This document shows positions 6,998-15,360 of a stretch of 15,360 bases of DNA, one piece after another. The position numbers and the translations under genes were made by a program. Source of the stretch: Gammaproteobacteria bacterium (GTDB lineage: Bacteria > Pseudomonadota > Gammaproteobacteria > UBA6429); NCBI GenBank assembly GCA_030635835.1, contig DAOVYB010000017.1, positions 1-15,360 on the forward strand, read 5' to 3'. Position 1 is the stretch's first letter. Every line of letters begins with the position of its first letter. The notes under the pieces are model-generated. The model was not told where the DNA came from. It ran no database searches and saw nothing but the letters and a program-made list of their open reading frames with translations.

Positions 6998-9100
6998 TTA
7001 AAGTTTAGCGCTAGATTTTAATAGTTTAGGTGTTACGAAAATCAATAATTCTGATTTATTATTTTGTTCAAAGTTACTTCTGAATAAAAATCCAATTAAT
7101 GGTAAGTCACCAAAGAAGGGGACACGTTGTACATTATTAGCTTTTGTTTGTTCATAAACACCACCAAGAACAATAGTTTCGCCATTATCAACTAATACAT
7201 TAGTTTTTACAGCTTGTGTTTTAATTGGTGGTACACCTGCAGTAATATTAGCAAAATCCGGGCTATCTTTATTAACCTCTAAATCCATAATAATTCTATC
7301 ATCAGGTGTAATTTGTGGAGTAACTTTTAAACTTAGTACGGCTTTTTTGAAAGATACGGTTGCTGCACCACTTGATGAAGCTTCTGCATATGGAATCTCA
7401 GTCCCCGTTTCAATAGAGGCTTCTGATTGGTCAGAAGTTATGACACGTGGACTTGATATAGTTTCGGAGCGCCCCTCAGTTTGTGCAGCAGAGAGCTCAA
7501 GATCTATTAATGTACCAAAAGGTAGTCGTGCGAGCGCTATTCCAATCGAGCCTGCTGAAGCAGCAAGTGTACTGACGGGCAGATTTACGTTATAGCGTCC
7601 TGGCTGTGTCGGGGTAAAACCTAATCGAGCCGATTCAGCCGCAGCTGCTGCACCTGAAATTCCTGTTGTATCAGTATAGCCTGCTCCTGTTGTTGTATTA
7701 ACATTCGAGACACCAAAGCGTACCCCTAACTCCTTACTAAAGTCATTAGTTGCTAAAACAATACGTGATTCAATTAAAACTTGTCTAACAGGAATATCAA
7801 GCTGTTGTATTAAATTAGTGATAGCGGCAATGTTAGCTGCAGTATCACGAATAAGTAATTGGTTAGTACGATCATCGACACTTACACTGCCACGCTCAGA
7901 TAAAAGTGAGTTATCCTTGGTTTTAAGTAACTTAGTAAAGTCAGATGCTTTAGCGTAGTTAATTTGAATGCTGTCACTAATTAGCGGTGCTTGTGCTTCA
8001 ATGGTTTGATCCAGCTTGGCACGTGCAGCAACCTCTTCAGCTGGTGCAACTGAAATCACGTTGCCATCTTTAACCATTGCCAGACCTTTACTGCGTAAAA
8101 TTATATCCAGCGCCTGATCCCAGGGAACATTTTTTAAACGTAAAGTTACGTTACCAGTCACTGTGTCACTGGTAATTAAGTTTAAATCAGTAAAGTCTGC
8201 AATAAGTTGTAATACTGCACGGACTTCTATGCTTTGAAAATTCAAGGATAAACGTTCACCTTTGAAGGCAAATTTTTTCTTTTGTTTTTCTGCAGCAGAT
8301 TCTTTTACGATAGGTTTTACATCAATGGTAAAAGAATTATCGGCCTGATATGCGAGTTGTTCAAACTCACCTAAACCAGTAATAATTATTTTCACATTAC
8401 CATTTTGGTTAAAAGCATCAATGGTTTTAACCGGTGTACCAAAATCAATAACATCAAGACGACGCTCTAATTCACTTGATATAGCACTATCGGTGATGGT
8501 AACGGTAATTTGTTCGCCACGTGTTTTTAAGTCAACAGGGGTATTTGGATCAGCCAAATCAATGATGATACGACCTTCACCTTTTTCACCACGGCGAAAA
8601 TCAATATTTTTAATATTTGTATCGGTTGTTTTTACAGATGAGCTTTTTCTTTTAGTTGATTTAGCCAAAGTTGTAGATGGAGAACCGCCAAGGGTTACAA
8701 TGACATCATTTCCATCAACCACGGTATTATAAGTGACTAAACGAGATAAGTTTAAAACAACACGGGTACGACCACCGGCTTCGACAGTACTAATACTGCG
8801 AGCAACACCAATACCGATATTTTGAGAACGACTGGGTAATTTTATTTTGGTATCCGGGAAATCAAAAGCAATACGTGCAGGACTATCAATGGTAAAACTA
8901 CCTGGCTCAGAAGCAGCATTTTCTAATGACATTTTGATTTGTACCCGATCACCAGGTAGTGACGAGTAATTTATTTCAGTAATTGCATTTCCTGCAGCTG
9001 ATGCAAGTGCAGGTATCGCTGCAAGTATAAATAAGCAGACACTTGCGACAATTTTTTGCTGCCAAACAATATGAGTAAAGTTAAATGTGATGTTTTTCAT
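6998..9100 (-). CDS. pilQ: Type IV pilus secretin PilQ
   Basis: Forms the outer-membrane ring through which the type IV pilus leaves the cell. The protein has 700 residues. A signal peptide (1 to about 36, hydrophobic core IVASVCLFILAAIPALASA) is followed by two AMIN domains (about 39-137 and 163-262), which bind peptidoglycan. A Lys-rich hinge follows, then the STN/N0 domain (about 285-355, LNFQSIEVRAVLQLIADFTD), the N1 domain (375-436, with SVDDRTNQLLIRDT) and the secretin core (441-691), ending in VPFFGDLPLIGFLFR and ELLIFVTPKLL. An Ala-rich loop at about 469-500 lies within the core. A good Shine-Dalgarno GGAG lies seven bases before the ATG. The gap to pilP is 19 bases. Confidence 0.97.
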   Translation of the reverse strand: MKNITFNFTHIVWQQKIVASVCLFILAAIPALASAAGNAITEINYSSLPGDRVQIKMSLENAASEPGSFTIDSPARIAFDFPDTKIKLPSRSQNIGIGVARSISTVEAGGRTRVVLNLSRLVTYNTVVDGNDVIVTLGGSPSTTLAKSTKRKSSSVKTTDTNIKNIDFRRGEKGEGRIIIDLADPNTPVDLKTRGEQITVTITDSAISSELERRLDVIDFGTPVKTIDAFNQNGNVKIIITGLGEFEQLAYQADNSFTIDVKPIVKESAAEKQKKKFAFKGERLSLNFQSIEVRAVLQLIADFTDLNLITSDTVTGNVTLRLKNVPWDQALDIILRSKGLAMVKDGNVISVAPAEEVAARAKLDQTIEAQAPLISDSIQINYAKASDFTKLLKTKDNSLLSERGSVSVDDRTNQLLIRDTAANIAAITNLIQQLDIPVRQVLIESRIVLATNDFSKELGVRFGVSNVNTTTGAGYTDTTGISGAAAAAESARLGFTPTQPGRYNVNLPVSTLAASAGSIGIALARLPFGTLIDLELSAAQTEGRSETISSPRVITSDQSEASIETGTEIPYAEASSSGAATVSFKKAVLSLKVTPQITPDDRIIMDLEVNKDSPDFANITAGVPPIKTQAVKTNVLVDNGETIVLGGVYEQTKANNVQRVPFFGDLPLIGFLFRSNFEQNNKSELLIFVTPKLLKSSAKL

Positions 9101-9119
9101 GCTGCATCTCCGTCACGAA

Positions 9120-9704
9120 TTATTCACTCAAATCGAGTGAGGCCTCGCGTTCAGTCCATCCACCCACACCATTAGGGATGATTTCTTTAAGAAGTATTGA
9201 GTCTTCAGTAATAGCTAAAATCTCGCCATAGTTTGAACCCATGTGATTACCAGGTAGTACTCTGTAAATTACTTTGTCAGGTGCCGTAATGAGCGCCCAG
9301 GTTTTACCATTTTTTTCAATGTGGCCAACAAAACTTAGTGAATCAAGACTATATTGTTCAAGCTCTTCACGTTTACGATTTAAATTAGGGTGAAGTCCGG
9401 AATCCTTAATTTCGAGACTGGCTTCTTCCTGAGCAATAAACGGGGTAAATGGATCACGTAAGTGGCTAACCTGGTATAAATAGGTTTCGTAAGGCGTAAT
9501 TTCAGGTAAAGGTTTAATTCGACCTTTTGGGCGTGCTTTAATGCTGGTGATATAATCCTGAAGATCACTGGTATTATCACTACTGCATGCTGTTAAGAAT
9601 ACAGGCAGGCATAAGCACAATACTGCATATGCAGTTATTGATTTTTGTGAATGTGTTTTAATCTCATTCGCCATTATTTTTGTGCCTTGCTTCGATATAC
9701 TCAT
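9120..9704 (-). CDS. pilP: Type IV pilus assembly lipoprotein PilP
   Basis: The inner-membrane lipoprotein that joins the PilN-PilO dimer to the PilQ secretin. The protein has 194 residues, with signal segment ITAYAVLCLCLPVFLTAC and lipobox LTAC (37-40), so Cys40 would be lipidated. A flexible stretch (41-75) contains the PilQ-side linker. The family block HLRDPFTPF (81-89) follows, then the beta-sandwich domain (about 117-193) with LDSLSFVGHIEKNGKTWALI and YRVLPGNHMGSNYGEI. An in-frame ATG at 9674 would shorten the unusually long N-terminal region by ten residues and has an AGG upstream, so it may be the true start. The gene lies between pilO and pilQ on the same strand. Confidence 0.95.
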   Translation of the reverse strand: MSISKQGTKIMANEIKTHSQKSITAYAVLCLCLPVFLTACSSDNTSDLQDYITSIKARPKGRIKPLPEITPYETYLYQVSHLRDPFTPFIAQEEASLEIKDSGLHPNLNRKREELEQYSLDSLSFVGHIEKNGKTWALITAPDKVIYRVLPGNHMGSNYGEILAITEDSILLKEIIPNGVGGWTEREASLDLSE

Positions 9705-9744
9705 TAAAATTTTGCTTTAAGTTAACAGTGCGAAGTTATAACTG

Positions 9745-10374
9745 TTAACGTCGCTTTCTCTTTTTGCGTTTTTTTCGTTTTCCTGAAACTTCGCTTTCAT
9801 CAAGGTAACGGTAAGTTTTTGCCGTTACATCCATGACTAACGTATCTTTAGAGCCTTTCCCGCCCACAATCGAAATATTTTCTAATGTTACAATACGGGG
9901 TAGGGCTGCAATGCCACTGGCAAACTCGCCAAATTGGTGATAAGTCCCGGTCATTTTTAATGTAATAGGTAATTCAGCATAAAATTCAATGTGTTTTTCT
10001 TTTAATGGCTTAAATAATTGAAATTCTATACCGCTGGCAAGTCCTGTTTGTGAGATATCAACCAGCAAATCTTCGACTTCAGTTTTACTTGGTAACTGGC
10101 GAATCATGGCACCAAATGAATCTTCCATTTCAACCATTTGCGCTTTATAGGCATCTAAATTTGCCGCTTTGGCTTGTTTTCTTTCAAAGTCTTCTTTTAA
10201 ACGGTTTTCTTCAACAGTGATGCGATCCAGGTTTTCCTGTTGAGCCTGAATATCAACAAAGTAACCTGCTGCGAGAACAGCAACACAAGCAATAGTGATC
10301 AGAACACCCTTGACTAGGAGTGGCCAGGAACCAATATTGCTAAAATCTAAATCATTAAGATCGATGTTTGCCAT
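9745..10374 (-). CDS. pilO: Type IV pilus inner-membrane protein PilO
   Basis: Pairs with PilN in the inner-membrane alignment complex. The protein has 209 residues: a short cytoplasmic N-terminus (ANIDLNDLDFSNIGSWP), one membrane segment (about 19-40), a periplasmic coiled coil (42-90) and a ferredoxin-like core (95-192) with LPSKTEVEDLLVDISQTGL and TGTYHQFGEFASGIAALPRI. These match the PilO family. The odd part is the end: residues 199-209 are eleven consecutive Lys or Arg residues, which would lie in the periplasm. The ribosome-binding site is weak. The gap to pilN is nine bases, suggesting coupled translation. Confidence 0.95.
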   Translation of the reverse strand: MANIDLNDLDFSNIGSWPLLVKGVLITIACVAVLAAGYFVDIQAQQENLDRITVEENRLKEDFERKQAKAANLDAYKAQMVEMEDSFGAMIRQLPSKTEVEDLLVDISQTGLASGIEFQLFKPLKEKHIEFYAELPITLKMTGTYHQFGEFASGIAALPRIVTLENISIVGGKGSKDTLVMDVTAKTYRYLDESEVSGKRKKRKKRKRR

Positions 10375-10383
10375 AATAACCGT

Positions 10384-10949
10384 CTATTTTTTGCTTGCTT
10401 TTTTCGGTTGAGCTAACTGTTCTGCACGTAATATAAAATCACGCCCCCCGCCTTTTTTGGCCTTACCTTTTTTCTGAATAATATTCAGCTGTGGTTTGGT
10501 TAACCAGACAGAGCCATCAATATTTCTCATATAAGCGGATACACGGGCATTGGATTGAGCAATGCCATTTATAGTTAGACTTTTACCGCTTTGTTTGAGA
10601 CTTTTTATATGCGCGCCTTCAGGAATGACTTTCACCATTTCTTCAAATAAATGCACAATACCGGGGCGATTTCGTTGTAACTGTTGAATAACTTCCATAC
10701 GAGCCAGTAAGCGTTTCTTTTCTTTGGCAATATTATTAATTTCGCGAATTTGTTTTTCTACGACGGTAATCTCCTTTTTAAGGAAATTATTTCGTGACTC
10801 CTGCGCGCTAATCATTCTGCTGTATTGTAAATGTACCGCTAAAATTATTAGCAGCATTAACACGACTGATAAACCCAACATTGTCAGGAATTGACGGAGT
10901 TGTTCTTTGCGCCGTTCTTCACGCCATGGAAGTAAATTAATATGTGCCA

Positions 10950-10950
<1 letters not shown>
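10384..10950 (-). CDS. pilN: Type IV pilus inner-membrane protein PilN
   Basis: Links cytoplasmic PilM to PilO. The protein has 188 residues. The N-terminal motif INLLPWREERR (4-14) is the conserved peptide that docks into PilM. A membrane segment (about 22-41) is followed by a coiled coil (45-92) and a small periplasmic domain (95-180; VIPEGAHIKSLKQSGKSLTI, NIDGSVWLTKPQL). The C-terminus is Lys-rich. The ATG overlaps the pilM stop codon by one base (TAATG) and is preceded by AGGAG nine bases upstream, so translation is coupled to pilM. Confidence 0.96.
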
Positions 10951-12029
<1,079 letters not shown>

Positions 12030-12121
12030 TCAATGCCTGCTTTTTATTGCTTAATTATTATTTAAACCTATTTCTTAAGTTATACGTTTTTTCGTTATTT
12101 TGCATGCGCTTACAGTTGTTA

Positions 12122-12151
12122 TTTATATAATACTTTAGGTTGTTGAGTCAA
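12122..12151 (-). promoter_or_regulatory. Putative sigma70 promoter of the pilM operon
   Basis: On the minus strand TTGACT (12151-12146) matches the -35 consensus at five of six bases. It is followed by an AT-rich -10 region offering TATATA after 16 bases (12129-12124) or TATAAA after 18 bases (12127-12122). The -35 box lies inside an 11-base palindrome, GTTGA-G-TCAAC (12142-12152), where a regulator could bind. Pattern evidence only. Confidence 0.55.
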
Positions 12152-12185
12152 CTATAGGACATCTAATGAAAAAACACAAATAGGC

Positions 12186-12214
12186 GTGACAGCTTTTCAT
12201 TGACCCCATATACT
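12186..12214 (+). promoter_or_regulatory. Putative sigma70 promoter of ponA
   Basis: GTGACA (12186-12191) and TATACT (12209-12214) are separated by 17 bases, and each matches its consensus at five of six positions. Transcription would start near 12221, giving a leader of roughly 53 bases. The -10 box is overlapped by the left arm of an inverted repeat. Pattern evidence only. Confidence 0.55.
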
Positions 12215-12234
12215 TTCCGCTTGTGTGAAAGTAT
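12210..12234. promoter_or_regulatory. Inverted repeat over the ponA promoter, possible operator
   Basis: ATACTTTC (12210-12217) and GAAAGTAT (12227-12234) are perfect 8-bp inverted arms with a 9-base spacer. The left arm covers most of the proposed ponA -10 box and the right arm falls just after the expected start of transcription. That position suits a repressor site. It could instead form a small hairpin at the 5' end of the mRNA. Confidence 0.4.
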
Positions 12235-12273
12235 CGGTATTTTCAGGTGCAACCTTAATATAGTGTGGGGTAT

Positions 12274-14913
12274 ATGAAGTTAATTTATAAGAAATCGCTT
12301 AAAATTTTCGTGATATTAGTGTTATCTGGTGGATTATTGGCTGCATTATTTGTTGGAGGTGCTTATTTATACCTTTCGCCCCGTTTACCTGGCATAGAAA
12401 CACTTAAGGATGTGCAATTACAGGTGCCGTTACGCGTTTATGCCAAAAGTGGTGAGTTGATCGCAGAATTTGGTGAAATGAAGCGTACTCCGCTTAAATA
12501 TGAAGAATTTCCCCAACTCCTTATTAATGCTGTACTCGCCGCAGAAGATGATCGATTTTTTGAGCATCCCGGCGTTGATTATCAGGGTATTTTACGCGCG
12601 GTCGTGCATTTGATTCGCACCGGAAAAAAAGGCCAGGGTGGCAGTACGATTACCATGCAGGTGGCACGTAATTTTTTCCTTAGCCGTGAAAAAACCTATT
12701 TACGTAAACTGAATGAGATTTTCCTGGCTTTTAAAATAGAAGGCTTCTTAAGCAAGGAAGAGATTCTGGCTTTATATTTGAATAAAATTTATCTGGGTAA
12801 ACGGGCCTATGGTTTTTCAGCAGCAGCAAAAGTTTATTATGGAAAAGATATCCAGGAATTAACGGTGCCTGAATTTGCTATGGTGGCTGGCTTACCTAAA
12901 GCACCCTCCAGTTATAACCCGATTAACAATCCACGACGAGCACTGATTCGCCGAAATTATGTGCTTGGACGTATGCGTACCTTAAATTTCATTGATGAAG
13001 AAGATTATCAGGCGGCGCTTATTGAAGCAGATTTAGCGCAAGTTCATGGGCAGGATATAGAACTTGAAGCCCCTTACATTGCAGAGATGGTAAGAACCGA
13101 AATGGTTAAACGGTATGGTTCTGCAGCCTATACTGGTGGATACAGTGTTTATACAACAGTTAATGCTGAGCGGCAGCGTTCAGCTAGCAAAGCGTTACGT
13201 AATGCGCTGCTTGGATATGACCGTCGACATGGTTATCGCGGCCACCTTGGATTTTTTGACATAAATTCAGTAGAAGAAAAAAATCCTGAACAAGACCAAT
13301 CTGAAATTGATAAAAATACTTTACTAGCAACCCCGATAGCTGAAGAATTAGATGAATTTGCTATTTGGCAAAAAGAATTAAATAAAATATCAAAGTATGG
13401 CAATTTAATTCCTTCACTGGTTTTCCAGGTTAATGAAAAAGAAGCTTATGCTTATACTGCCGAAAACAAAGTGGTGCATTTGCCCTGGGAGCATATTGAG
13501 TGGGCTCGTACCTATGTTGATGATAATACCGTTGAAGCTGAACTCACTTCAGCTCATCAGCGCTTAAAAGAAGGTGACATTATCTATACAGTTCCTTCTG
13601 CAAAACCGGGTTGTAGCTGGTTAGCACAAAAGCCAACTGTGGGCGGTGCATTAGTTTCCCTGGCACCGGAAGATGGTGCGGTTGAAGCACTATCAGGTGG
13701 TTATGATTATTATGAGAGTAAATTTAACCGGGTAATTCAGGCACAACGCCAGCCTGGTTCCAGCTTTAAACCTTTTATATATACTGCGGCTTTAGATAAA
13801 GGTTATACCGCTGCAAGCATTATTACGGATGCACCAGTGGTGTTTGATGCGCCGGGTTTAGAAGATACCTGGCGTCCTGAAAATTACAGTGGAAAAATTT
13901 ACGGAGATACACGTTTACGTCGGGCATTGATTAAATCAATCAACCTGGTTTCAATTCGTTTATTGCGGGATATTGGAATTGGCTATGCTATTCGTTATAT
14001 AAAACGTTTTGGATTCACTCGTAAGATGATGCCACGTAATTTATCACTTGCTCTGGGCAGTGGTTCTTTAACGCCTTATGATTTGGCCAATGGCTATGCT
14101 GTTTTTGCAAATGGTGGTTATCGCGTTAAGCCTTATTTTATTGATTACATCGTTGGAGCAAAAGACAAAATTGTTTTTATGGAACAACCAGAGCAAGTTT
14201 GTCGCGCTTGTCGAAAAGAAGAAACACATTCAGATAGAAGCGATGTAAAAGATGAACAGGGTAATAATAATAGCCAGGATAAGGTAAAAGAAACGCTAAC
14301 CTCAAAGTTACCTGCCTTGCCTGAAGACCTAAGTGAATCATTTCTCTCATTAATGAATGAAGAAGAACGTTTAGAAGTGACACAAGGTCCGGTTCAGATG
14401 AAATTAGCCAAACAGGTATTGTCACCACAAACCGCTTTTATAATTAATACCATGATGCGCGATGTCATTCTGCGGGGAACAGGGCGACGAGCACTGGCTA
14501 TTGGTCGTAAAGATCTTGCTGGAAAAACGGGTACTACTAATGATCAACGTGATGCATGGTTTACCGGTTTTAATGCTGAGCTGGCAACCATTGCCTGGGT
14601 CGGTTTTGACAATCCAAGACCACTTGGTGATAGAGAAACAGGTGCGCGAGCAGCTTTACCTATGTGGATAGATTACATGCGTGAAGCATTAGAAGGTGTT
14701 GAAGAAAAAGAGTTAGAGCAACCTTCGGGTTTGGTGTCTGTACGGATAGATCCCCAAACAGGACAGCTGGCAAATTCAACCACAACAGATGCGATGTTTG
14801 AATTTTTCCTGGCGGATCAAATACCAACGGAGCAAACTGATGTTGTTGAAATTGATCAAACGGATCCTACAGCAACACCACCACCTGCCGATATAACAGA
14901 AGACATTTTCTAA
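12274..14913 (+). CDS. ponA: Penicillin-binding protein 1A, bifunctional transglycosylase/transpeptidase
   Basis: A class A PBP (mrcA/ponA) that polymerises and cross-links peptidoglycan at the outer face of the inner membrane. From ATG 12274 it has 879 residues. A membrane anchor (about 9-32) is followed by the GT51 transglycosylase domain with EDDRFFEHPGVDYQGILRA (91-109; catalytic Glu91), GGSTITMQVARNFFL (122-136) and Glu149 in LNEIFLAFKIE. An OB-like insertion lies at about 320-440. The transpeptidase has QPGSSFKPF (Ser496 nucleophile, Lys499), SIN (555-557) and KTGTT (751-755). Before the KTGTT motif is a long acidic insertion (641-715) with a CRAC pair (643-646). The tail is rich in Thr, Pro and acidic residues. 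A GTG at 12265 would add three residues; I prefer the ATG, although its GGGG is only three bases away. The gene is divergent from pilM, as in Pseudomonas. Confidence 0.97.
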   Translation: MKLIYKKSLKIFVILVLSGGLLAALFVGGAYLYLSPRLPGIETLKDVQLQVPLRVYAKSGELIAEFGEMKRTPLKYEEFPQLLINAVLAAEDDRFFEHPGVDYQGILRAVVHLIRTGKKGQGGSTITMQVARNFFLSREKTYLRKLNEIFLAFKIEGFLSKEEILALYLNKIYLGKRAYGFSAAAKVYYGKDIQELTVPEFAMVAGLPKAPSSYNPINNPRRALIRRNYVLGRMRTLNFIDEEDYQAALIEADLAQVHGQDIELEAPYIAEMVRTEMVKRYGSAAYTGGYSVYTTVNAERQRSASKALRNALLGYDRRHGYRGHLGFFDINSVEEKNPEQDQSEIDKNTLLATPIAEELDEFAIWQKELNKISKYGNLIPSLVFQVNEKEAYAYTAENKVVHLPWEHIEWARTYVDDNTVEAELTSAHQRLKEGDIIYTVPSAKPGCSWLAQKPTVGGALVSLAPEDGAVEALSGGYDYYESKFNRVIQAQRQPGSSFKPFIYTAALDKGYTAASIITDAPVVFDAPGLEDTWRPENYSGKIYGDTRLRRALIKSINLVSIRLLRDIGIGYAIRYIKRFGFTRKMMPRNLSLALGSGSLTPYDLANGYAVFANGGYRVKPYFIDYIVGAKDKIVFMEQPEQVCRACRKEETHSDRSDVKDEQGNNNSQDKVKETLTSKLPALPEDLSESFLSLMNEEERLEVTQGPVQMKLAKQVLSPQTAFIINTMMRDVILRGTGRRALAIGRKDLAGKTGTTNDQRDAWFTGFNAELATIAWVGFDNPRPLGDRETGARAALPMWIDYMREALEGVEEKELEQPSGLVSVRIDPQTGQLANSTTTDAMFEFFLADQIPTEQTDVVEIDQTDPTATPPPADITEDIF

Positions 14914-14936
14914 TAGTTTTATAAAAGGTTTTTTGT

Positions 14937-15360
14937 ATGTCACAACGTGATCATGTTCATATGCGCCAACGTTTGGCGCAGAAAACGGCACAAATATTAC
15001 TTGAAAGTGGTAGTCGGGATTTTCATGCTGCCAAGCAAAAAGCGGCACAGCAACTTGGTGCAACAGATACTAAAAGTTTGCCTAATAATTCTGAAATTGA
15101 ATTAGCTTTAGGTGAATATCAGCGTATTTTTCGCTCAGGCAGTCAGCCGGAACACTTGAGTCGTTTGCGTGAAATGGCAATAGAAGCCATGCAATTTCTT
15201 GAAAATTTTAATCCACGTTTGGTTGGTAGTGTTTTAAGTGGCACAGCTGATGAACATTCCGTTATAAGAATTCATATTTTTGCCGACACGGTTGAAAGTG
15301 TTGGTTTTTATTTGTCGGATAAAAAAATTCCGCATCAACTCAGTGAACGGCGCTTAAAAA
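14937..15360 (+). CDS. Uncharacterised protein resembling a degenerate nucleotidyltransferase (cut by window edge)
   Basis: The first 141 codons of a gene running past the window. It lies 23 bases after the tandem stop codons of ponA, with AAAAGG eight bases before the ATG, so it is probably co-transcribed with ponA. The N-terminal half is helical and basic (RQRLAQKTAQILLESGSRDF, AAKQKAAQQLG). The segment FNPRLVGSVLSGTADEHSVI (91-110) and RIHIFAD (111-117) follows the spacing of the nucleotidyltransferase motif GS-x3-G-x-A-x3-S-D-x-D-L, but the two catalytic aspartates are replaced by Val109 and Arg111. This suggests a nucleotidyltransferase-like fold without normal catalysis. Related short proteins, some misannotated as ligases, may exist in other gammaproteobacteria, but I cannot confirm this. 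No signal peptide or membrane segment is seen. That it is a gene is well supported; its function is not. Confidence 0.8.
   Translation, partial: MSQRDHVHMRQRLAQKTAQILLESGSRDFHAAKQKAAQQLGATDTKSLPNNSEIELALGEYQRIFRSGSQPEHLSRLREMAIEAMQFLENFNPRLVGSVLSGTADEHSVIRIHIFADTVESVGFYLSDKKIPHQLSERRLK

Noticed and set aside
14776..15063. A 95-codon minus-strand open frame across the ponA end and the next gene
   Set aside because: It is antisense to two well-supported plus-strand genes and has no recognisable content.

Overview
The window carries a classic gammaproteobacterial chromosome segment of about 40% G+C by eye: a type IV pilus assembly operon, shikimate-pathway genes, cell-envelope genes and glutamate synthase. 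The order ponA | pilM-pilN-pilO-pilP-pilQ-aroK-aroB-(...)-damX-like-gltB matches the arrangement known from Pseudomonas and relatives. That order and the protein sequences point to a gammaproteobacterium; I cannot name the genus. No phage, transposase, CRISPR array, rRNA or tRNA is visible.

Layout. Positions 1-1075 (minus strand) hold the N-terminal part of GltB, cut by the window edge. Positions 1076-1540 are non-coding: a sigma70-like gltB promoter, then a compact element with GC-rich terminal inverted repeats built of 9-bp units (1371-1530), ending 10 bases beyond the stop codon of the next gene. From 12020 down to 1541 lie ten minus-strand genes with short gaps: pilM, pilN, pilO, pilP, pilQ, aroK, aroB, dgt, a small WGR-domain gene and a large DamX-like gene. 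A hairpin between pilQ and aroK may attenuate or process the transcript. The 12021-12273 interval is a divergent control region with a promoter for each direction and an 8-bp inverted repeat over the ponA promoter. ponA (12274-14913) runs on the plus strand. It is followed 23 bases later by a partial gene of uncertain function that looks like a nucleotidyltransferase fold without its catalytic aspartates.

How the genes work together. PilM (cytoplasmic), PilN and PilO (inner membrane) and PilP (lipoprotein) form the alignment complex that connects the pilus motor to the PilQ secretin. AroK and AroB act in the shikimate pathway. Dgt hydrolyses dNTPs. The DamX-like protein has SPOR domains, which bind peptidoglycan at division sites, and PonA synthesises peptidoglycan, so envelope growth and pilus insertion are neighbours in this region. 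GltB supplies glutamate.

Most of the window is ordinary and conserved. The parts worth a second look are the inverted-repeat element beside gltB, the DamX-like protein with a TIG-like domain and two SPOR domains, the dgt-WGR pair between aroB and the damX-like gene, the inverted repeat over the ponA promoter, and the degenerate nucleotidyltransferase-like protein after ponA. I found no convincing wholly new multi-gene system.
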